Shown here: positions 57,397 to 64,000 of the stretch, in pieces
How the letters are laid out: each line of letters begins with the position of its first letter
How positions within the stretch are numbered: the first letter of the stretch is position 1
Source: Bacteroidia bacterium
GTDB taxonomy: Bacteria; Bacteroidota; Bacteroidia; NS11-12g; UBA9320
DNA: 64,000 nucleotides
Reading direction: 5' to 3'
NCBI GenBank assembly: GCA_020053795.1
Contig: JAGVMN010000004.1
Location: 1 to 64,000 of the forward strand
Program-made: the position numbers and the translations under genes
Notes under the pieces: generated by a model
Told to the model about the DNA's origin: nothing
Database searches by the model: none
Seen by the model: only the letters and a program-made list of their open reading frames with translations

Positions 57397-59622
57397 TCAA
57401 AAATCAATTCCCTCAATATACTCGGTAGGGGTTTTGGGTTCGGCGGTGTTACAATCGAGCGGCACGATTATTTCAGTATCGGGTTTCTTAAATCCTTCTT
57501 TTGATATTTTTAATTTTTCGTCGTTGTAAATCTTTTTCATGAACATGCCAACTATTGGTAGTGCTGTGCTTGCACCTTGTCCCAATGCCATACTCCTGAA
57601 ATGCACCTGTCTGTCTTCGGCACCTACCCAGCAGCCGCTAACCAAATCAGGGGTAATGGCCATAAACCAACCATCAGAGTTGTTCTGAGTGGTTCCGGTT
57701 TTGGCAGCTACTGGCACTGTTACATATCGTCTCAGGCGACTTCCTGTTCCTCCATCTACTACTTTTTCCAGCATCTTGAGCATCACATAGGCCGTTTGAG
57801 GACGCATGGCTTCTACCTGTCTTGGAAAAAACTCTTCAAGAATGTTGCCGTTTTTGTCTTCTATACGTGTAATGAAAATAGGTTCGGTCCATTCGCCATC
57901 GTTGGCAAAAGCACTGTATGCCCCCACCATTTCAAAAACCGAAACATCCATCGTTCCCAGGCAAATGGAAGGATAGGGCATGAATTTTCGCGTGTCAATT
58001 CCAAGCTTATCTGAGATATCCCTAACCGCAAAAGGCGATCGGGGTCCCAGTCTTTTCATGACTCTCGCGGTTACGGTGTTCAGTGATAGTTTCAAACCTG
58101 TGTACAAGGTGACTTCCGGGGCCGGTGCCTTTCCACTATTGGCTGGTGTCCATGTTTGCCCGTCTTCCAACTCGAGGGTCACAGGCCCGGTAGGTACCAT
58201 TTCACATGGTTCTATTTTGTCGTCATCAAGAGCACGGGCATATACAATCGGTTTGAAGGTAGAACCCACCTGCCGGGTTGCAGTTTTGTTCACATGATCG
58301 TATTGAAAATGCCTGAGATTGATGCCACCAACCCAAGCTTTGATAAAACCGGTATGCGGCTCCATACTCATAAAACCGGTATGCAGGATTTGTTTGGAGT
58401 ATTTCAATGAATCTAACGGACTCATCAGGGTATCCCTGTCTCCGTTCCAACTAAATATGGTCATGTGTACTTTCCTGTTCATGTAAAAGTTGATGGAATC
58501 CTCCCTTCCTCCAAACTTGTTTTTGAGATAAATGTATCTTGCAGTGCGTTTCATGTGTTTTGGGATATAATCCTTATCAACACGCCAAACCTCTTCTTCA
58601 CTTCGCCAAGGTTCCGACTTCAGTTTTTTGGTTTCTTCGAAAAACTGTTTTTGCAAATTGGCCATATGCTCGGCCACAACTTCTTCGGCGTATTTCTGCA
58701 TTTTTGAGTTGATGGTTGTGTAAATTTTCAACCCGTCGTTATACATGTTATAGCCTTTTTTTTCGCACCAGTCAGCAAGATAGTTTCTCAGGTATTCTCT
58801 GAAGTACGTGGCCAATCCTTTGTTATGAGTGGTAAGCTGATAATCGAGAACCAAGTCCAGATTTTTTAGAGAATCACGCTCCTCTTTGTTGATATAGCCG
58901 TATTTTGTCATTTGATTGAGGACAGTATTTCTTCGATTCACCGCTCTATCCGGATGATTTACCGGATGATAAATGGCTGATGCCTTAAGCATAGCTACCA
59001 AAACGGCAGCCTCTTCAACTTTCAGATCTTTGGTCTCCTTATTAAAAAACTTTTTGGAGGCAGATTTTATTCCATAACTATTTTCCCATGGAACCGTATT
59101 GAAATACATCAGAATGATTTCATCTTTGGTGTATCGCTTTTCCAGTGCTGTGGCTATAATCCACTCTTTGATCTTTTGCAACATCCGTTGAATATAATTT
59201 CGTCTTTCGGGATGAAACATGTTTTTTGCCAATTGCTGGGTTATGGTGCTTCCTCCTCCTTTTTTTCCCAAAAAAATAACGGCCCGGAACAAACTCCTGA
59301 AATCTATTCCGGAATGTTTGTAAAACCTTGCATCTTCGGTTGCAACAAGAGCATAGATCATGTACTTAGGCAAGTCGTTTATATTGATGTTTGTACGGTC
59401 TTCTTGCGAATATATCTTTCCTATTATTTTTCCGTCTTCTGAATAAATTTCGGAGGCCAGCTTGGTTGAGGGATTTTCCAATTCATTGATGTCGGGCAAT
59501 TTGCCGAGCCAACCAAAAGAGGTAATCAAAATGATTGAAAAAAACAATAACAGGCCTATCCCGAAAATTTGCCAAAGCCGCTTAATAAGTATTGAGGTCA
59601 ACGGTGATTTTTTAGATGCCAC
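57397..59622 (-). CDS. Class A penicillin-binding protein 1A
   Basis: GT51 motifs (ATEDARFYKHSGID, GGSTITQQLAKN) and transpeptidase motifs (GSTFKPIVYA, AAKTGTTQNNSDGWF). Confidence 0.96.
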   Translation of the reverse strand: MASKKSPLTSILIKRLWQIFGIGLLLFFSIILITSFGWLGKLPDINELENPSTKLASEIYSEDGKIIGKIYSQEDRTNININDLPKYMIYALVATEDARFYKHSGIDFRSLFRAVIFLGKKGGGSTITQQLAKNMFHPERRNYIQRMLQKIKEWIIATALEKRYTKDEIILMYFNTVPWENSYGIKSASKKFFNKETKDLKVEEAAVLVAMLKASAIYHPVNHPDRAVNRRNTVLNQMTKYGYINKEERDSLKNLDLVLDYQLTTHNKGLATYFREYLRNYLADWCEKKGYNMYNDGLKIYTTINSKMQKYAEEVVAEHMANLQKQFFEETKKLKSEPWRSEEEVWRVDKDYIPKHMKRTARYIYLKNKFGGREDSINFYMNRKVHMTIFSWNGDRDTLMSPLDSLKYSKQILHTGFMSMEPHTGFIKAWVGGINLRHFQYDHVNKTATRQVGSTFKPIVYARALDDDKIEPCEMVPTGPVTLELEDGQTWTPANSGKAPAPEVTLYTGLKLSLNTVTARVMKRLGPRSPFAVRDISDKLGIDTRKFMPYPSICLGTMDVSVFEMVGAYSAFANDGEWTEPIFITRIEDKNGNILEEFFPRQVEAMRPQTAYVMLKMLEKVVDGGTGSRLRRYVTVPVAAKTGTTQNNSDGWFMAITPDLVSGCWVGAEDRQVHFRSMALGQGASTALPIVGMFMKKIYNDEKLKISKEGFKKPDTEIIVPLDCNTAEPKTPTEYIEGIDF

Positions 59623-59625
59623 AAT

Positions 59626-62238
59626 TTATTCGATATAGTTGGTTGTAAAAAACTCGAAGTAGTTGTCTTGTTTTTTATCTGCCAAAAGCACCTTGAAATT
59701 TGCCTCTGAAATATATAGGTTGTCGTATTTTTTCAAGCCAAGTTCATCAAAGAAAGACCCATTTTTTATAAACTCCACATAATAGAGCTCTGCATCTTTC
59801 TTGTTCGTAAAACTCTTGACCACTAACATTTGCGATTCGCCAAGCAAAGTTGCTACAATTTGAAGATTCTTGTTTTTGTATAAACGCTCGTTATAATCTG
59901 AATAGGCTATTTTCACCTTGTCAGAATTTACCCCTTCAAAAATAAGAAGATAGTAGTGGTTGGTTTCCGGGGCAAAGAAGTATTTCGGAGCCGCAGAGTC
60001 AAAGGAAATTTTATTTTTATTATCCCTCTTATTAAAATATTCCAATGTATTGTCAGAAGTGTTTGCCACCAAAGTTCCAGGGTACGTCTCTTTAATATTT
60101 CTAAGCAAGTCGAGATAGCGACTCAAAGAGTCAGTTTTAGCAACGCATAACGCATAAAGATAATCGAATTTGGCCTGAAGCGAATTGCCCGCATGTTTCT
60201 TATCGCAATGGATTTTTATTTGTTTGGCCTCCTGATAATTTCCGGCTTTGAATGCCACATACATACTGTTATAGGCTTCCAAAATTTCCTTGCCTTCACC
60301 TTTGTTTTCCAAAACATCCTTGTTATTAATCACCATATTAAATGACGACTTAGGATATTTCTCATTGAGTATTTTACTGTATTTAGCGACCATAACTTTA
60401 TTTCCAATTTGATCGTAACATTTTATTAGATTGAAATAGGTCTCGGCTTCCAAATCACTTCCCGGATATTTGCTCAAAAGACTTTCGTAATAACTAATGG
60501 CCATTTCATACTCCTTCAAACTTTCATGATACACCTTAGCCGTCTGAAAAATGGCTTTTTCTATTTTCAGATGAGCCACCACTTTTGCCTGATCGCTGAA
60601 CGGAATATTGGTGTAATATTTTTGCAAATCCTTCGAGACATCCTTGATAGCATTTTGTTGCTCCTGATCCTTGGATGGGTCATAACTCACTTGGTCAACC
60701 TTTTCTTTTTTTTCCGGTTCATCTTCTTTTGTTTTTTCAATCTCAATTTCTTTTGACTTTGCGGCAATCCGCCAGTTGTCGGTCAATTTTCTGTTGCCCC
60801 ATTTTCTGGTAAAATCGGTAAATCCGCGTGAGAGGGATGTCGGATTATAAAAATACCAGTCGTTTCCCATTCCTGTTGGGGGCGATTGCCCTTGTTTATT
60901 TATGCTTTGATTTGAAGTTCCTTGAATATTGTTGGCATTATCTTCTTTCCGCTTCTTTTGTTCTTCTGCATCCCTTTCCTTTTGAGCTTTCCTTTCGATC
61001 ATCCGATCCAGATCAGATTTGTCCATTTTCGATAATAGCAAAAGGCTATCCTGTGTTTCAATCGTCACGATCCCCATTATCAAATCACTCAGAACATTTT
61101 GCCTGGCAATTATTTGATCATAATTCACATGCTCTTCCGAAATAAACGCAGCGGTACTATCGAAATATGTCTGTGCCAGCGAATAATTTTTTGCTTCAAA
61201 AAAGATATTGGCCAAAGCCAGATATGAATTGGCTTTTTGATTGGTGTTTTTTGTACTCGACCATGCAGACATTCTGTAATATTGAATGGCTCCGGGCAAA
61301 TTCCCATCCCCCTTTTCGAGATTGGCCAGTTCATAAAATATCTCATCAAAAAAATCAATATTCTTGTCATCGTTCAGCATCCGCTTCAGATATTTTCGGG
61401 AGCTTTTAGCCGTACTGCCGGGCAGCAATATTAACATACGCGACATGCCGAGATTTGCTTGAAATGCATAATCATAAGGAGGGTTCAGTTTCACTGTTTT
61501 CTCATAGTGGTAATAGGACTTCTTGTAGTTTGATTGCAAAAAATAGAGCTGCCCCAGAATGAAATGAACGCGGTATTTTTCATTTCTTTTTTTCATCAGA
61601 GGCAAGACTTTGACCATCATTTCGGACGCCTGCTTGTATTTCTTTTCTTTGATATAGAGGTTGGCTGCCGTTAAAAGCAAAGTTTTCTGAAGCTTCTTTG
61701 GAAATTTTATTTCCTGATTTATAAGTCCCAAAATTGATTCGGCGTCATTGAGTTTATTCTGTCTGATATAGGTTTTTAATACCCACAATTGTGCCTCAAA
61801 ACGTATTTCATTCCTTGGATACTCACCGTAAACAAACTGAAACACTTCCAAAGCGGCAAAAAGGTCGTACTTGTAGAAATAAGATTTGCCCATGAGCATC
61901 CATGAATTGTCAACCCATTTGCATTTTGGATATTTCTGAATGACTTTAGAAGTCTTTACTTGTATCTCATCCATTTTGGGGAATATACCTTTTGAGGCAG
62001 CCTCGTCACCCTCCGGAAATACCTCAATCACTTTCCCAAAGTCGTCTTTATGTCCCTCTTCCAGCGTTTCAAGGGCATCCAACAGTTTTTGCTCACCATT
62101 GAAATAGATATTGTAATGAGCGACCATATTGTGCCAAACCTTCTTAAACTTCCCCTCTTTCTTTACCTGTGCACCGGCTGTGAATTGCCAGATTGAAAAC
62201 ACTATCAGCAATAAGAATTTATTAATCTTGTAATTCAA
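59626..62238 (-). CDS. TPR protein, PorW/SprE-like T9SS/gliding component (TTG start)
   Basis: 870-aa TPR-rich exported protein (NMVAHYNIYFNGEQKLLDALETLEEGHKDDF...), characteristic PorW/SprE N-terminus and size. Confidence 0.78.
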   Translation of the reverse strand: MNYKINKFLLLIVFSIWQFTAGAQVKKEGKFKKVWHNMVAHYNIYFNGEQKLLDALETLEEGHKDDFGKVIEVFPEGDEAASKGIFPKMDEIQVKTSKVIQKYPKCKWVDNSWMLMGKSYFYKYDLFAALEVFQFVYGEYPRNEIRFEAQLWVLKTYIRQNKLNDAESILGLINQEIKFPKKLQKTLLLTAANLYIKEKKYKQASEMMVKVLPLMKKRNEKYRVHFILGQLYFLQSNYKKSYYHYEKTVKLNPPYDYAFQANLGMSRMLILLPGSTAKSSRKYLKRMLNDDKNIDFFDEIFYELANLEKGDGNLPGAIQYYRMSAWSSTKNTNQKANSYLALANIFFEAKNYSLAQTYFDSTAAFISEEHVNYDQIIARQNVLSDLIMGIVTIETQDSLLLLSKMDKSDLDRMIERKAQKERDAEEQKKRKEDNANNIQGTSNQSINKQGQSPPTGMGNDWYFYNPTSLSRGFTDFTRKWGNRKLTDNWRIAAKSKEIEIEKTKEDEPEKKEKVDQVSYDPSKDQEQQNAIKDVSKDLQKYYTNIPFSDQAKVVAHLKIEKAIFQTAKVYHESLKEYEMAISYYESLLSKYPGSDLEAETYFNLIKCYDQIGNKVMVAKYSKILNEKYPKSSFNMVINNKDVLENKGEGKEILEAYNSMYVAFKAGNYQEAKQIKIHCDKKHAGNSLQAKFDYLYALCVAKTDSLSRYLDLLRNIKETYPGTLVANTSDNTLEYFNKRDNKNKISFDSAAPKYFFAPETNHYYLLIFEGVNSDKVKIAYSDYNERLYKNKNLQIVATLLGESQMLVVKSFTNKKDAELYYVEFIKNGSFFDELGLKKYDNLYISEANFKVLLADKKQDNYFEFFTTNYIE

Positions 62239-62324
62239 TCCGAAATTTTATTGTTTCCCTATTAACTTTGAATTCGCAAAAATATTTTTTACCAACCAAT
62301 AATAAAACTGTAAAACTAAGGCTT

Positions 62325-63185
62325 ATGTCACGAATTAAGGACTTTTTTAAAAATAAAATCAGAGAACCATACCGGCTCATTGTAAGAAACGATGCTACGC
62401 TCGAAGTAAAAGTATCTTTTGTACTTACACCGCTGAATGTCATTTTACTTGCAAGTGGTACTCTGGTACTTTTCACCTTTATAGTATTATCTATTTTCAT
62501 TTATTCGCCACTCAGTGAATTTATGCCCCTACAGGATGGGGATAATGATTTACGACAAAAAATTGAACTGCAAACCCGTCTCGATTCTTTAGAACGTAAC
62601 AGCCGGATACTAAGCAAAGAGCGGGACAATCTGTTGAGTATTTTGCGTGGTACTCCCATCAAAGGGCTATTGAATGAAAGGGACTCCATCATAGTTACTG
62701 AAAACACAGATTTGGAAAAAGTAAATGATGAAGAAATAAAATATCGCAAAATGATGGAAGAAGACTTTGCCGGAGACCCTTTTTCCGAAGAGCAGAGTAT
62801 TGCCGTAAGTACCCTCAACAATTTGGCTTTTTTTACCCCGTTAAGAGGCCATATTACAGACACCTTTAGCCAACACGAACATTTGGCGGTAGATATTGTT
62901 GCCGAAAGAAACGCTCCGGTTAAGGCAACTTTAAGTGGAACGGTCGTTATTAGTTCATGGACGCCTGAAACCGGACATGTCATGATATTACAACATTCAA
63001 ATGATTTGATTTCCGTTTATAAACACAATTCTGTATTATTGAAAAAAGTAGGAACATACGTGAATGCCGGTGAAGTAATTGCCCTTGTTGGCAATTCAGG
63101 TGAACTCACCACCGGACCACATTTACACTTTGAATTATGGTACAACGGCAGTTCGGTAGATCCTCGAAATTATCTGACATTTTAA
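62325..63185 (+). CDS. M23 family metallopeptidase
   Basis: N-terminal TM/coiled region; LRGHITDTFSQHEHLAVDIVAERNAPVKAT...GNSGELTTGPHLHFELWYNGSSVDPRNYL. Confidence 0.94.
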   Translation: MSRIKDFFKNKIREPYRLIVRNDATLEVKVSFVLTPLNVILLASGTLVLFTFIVLSIFIYSPLSEFMPLQDGDNDLRQKIELQTRLDSLERNSRILSKERDNLLSILRGTPIKGLLNERDSIIVTENTDLEKVNDEEIKYRKMMEEDFAGDPFSEEQSIAVSTLNNLAFFTPLRGHITDTFSQHEHLAVDIVAERNAPVKATLSGTVVISSWTPETGHVMILQHSNDLISVYKHNSVLLKKVGTYVNAGEVIALVGNSGELTTGPHLHFELWYNGSSVDPRNYLTF

Positions 63186-63195
63186 GACAAAAATT

Positions 63196-63627
63196 ATGCT
63201 GATAGGAAAAAAAACTGAAAACCAACCACCATCCACAACTGCATTCAACGTGATAGGTGAAGGCACACGGATAGTTGGGGACATTAACTCTACAGGCGAT
63301 TTGAGGGTTGATGGTATTATTGAAGGCACTGTAAACACCAAAGCGAAATTCGTTCTTGGCAACTCGGGAAAGGTGGTTGGAAACATCATTTCCAGAAACG
63401 CCGATATCTCAGGCGAGATAAAAGGAAACATCAGAGTCTCTGAATTAACTTTTGTGAAGACCTCAGCCAAAATAAACGGAGACATTGAAACCAATAAGCT
63501 CGTGGTGGAATCCGGTGGGGAATTTAACGGAAAATGCATCATGGGTAAGACCATCAAATTGGGCGAAATAAACCATGAAAGAATACCCCAACCGGCGGCA
63601 GAACAAGTCCTCGAAAACCAATCCTGA
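63196..63627 (+). CDS. Bactofilin family polymer-forming cytoskeletal protein
   Basis: NVIGEGTRIVGDINSTGDLRVDGIIEGTVNTKAKFVLGNSGKVVGNI. Confidence 0.94.
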   Translation: MLIGKKTENQPPSTTAFNVIGEGTRIVGDINSTGDLRVDGIIEGTVNTKAKFVLGNSGKVVGNIISRNADISGEIKGNIRVSELTFVKTSAKINGDIETNKLVVESGGEFNGKCIMGKTIKLGEINHERIPQPAAEQVLENQS

Positions 63628-63808
63628 GTATCTTAGATATACTGGTTTAGGACTGCAAATTATTGGTGTGGTATTGGGTATGGCAATTATAGGCCATTGG
63701 CTCGACAAGCGATTTGAAAATGTGATTCCCGGATTCACATTATCCTTATCTTTGCTCGCTGTTTTCGCAATTCTTTACAAACTAATTAAGTCGGCTAATA
63801 AGAAATGA
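63575..63808 (+). CDS. AtpZ/AtpI family protein
   Basis: YTGLGLQIIGVVLGMAIIGHWLDKRFENVIPGFTLSLSLLAVFAILYKLIKS. Confidence 0.82.
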   Translation: MKEYPNRRQNKSSKTNPEYLRYTGLGLQIIGVVLGMAIIGHWLDKRFENVIPGFTLSLSLLAVFAILYKLIKSANKK

Positions 63809-64000
63809 GAACCCCTTTTTCTTTCCCTGTCAAACTGCTTTTACTGGCTGTATTTATTGCGGGTATGATCAAACTCACTTTTATCTTTGTACCCAATTAT
63901 AACCCAGGTGCATTCGTTTGGTATGCCTTGATTTTTTTTACGCTGCTCACATATATAATATATGCCATCGCTTCAATGGGTGTCAACAGGGGCAATAAAA
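63805..64000 (+). CDS. Partial small membrane protein, runs off the window (probably ATP synthase locus)
   Basis: ATGA overlap with the AtpZ-like gene; hand translation MRTPFSFPVKLLLLAVFIAGMIKLTFIFVPNYNPGAFVWYALIFFTLLTYIIYAIASMGVNRGNK... Confidence 0.6.
   Translation, partial: MRTPFSFPVKLLLLAVFIAGMIKLTFIFVPNYNPGAFVWYALIFFTLLTYIIYAIASMGVNRGNK

Overview
This 64 kb chromosomal window comes from a Bacteroidota bacterium. The evidence is T9SS C-terminal sorting domains, a gliding-motility-associated C-terminal domain, a PorW/SprE-like TPR protein, TTTG/TAnnTTTG promoters, and the purH-mreBCD-mrdA-rodA order. Most of it is housekeeping: prmC, ribD, YigZ/IMPACT, purB, sppA, rocD, purH, the rod-shape cluster, recG, PBP1A, sprE-like, M23 peptidase, bactofilin and AtpZ/AtpI-like genes. 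I saw no rRNA, tRNA, CRISPR array or transposase. The regions most worth a second look are: (1) an XRE-ImmA/IrrE + DUF4411 (PIN-like) toxin-antitoxin-type pair bracketed by two decayed direct copies of a DUF1801 gene, which looks like a cassette; (2) a diheme-b-type membrane protein translationally coupled to a membrane-anchored decaheme c-type cytochrome; (3) a sigma-54-type response regulator with no C-terminal HTH, next to two secreted T9SS proteins that share an unusual extended N-terminal signal; (4) a LytS/LytTR-type two-component pair split by an AT-rich orphan gene; (5) a palindrome carrying back-to-back -7 boxes between prmC and ribD; (6) an unlisted 43-aa ORF in a 617-bp gap. All family names come from motif recognition by eye. 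No database search was run.
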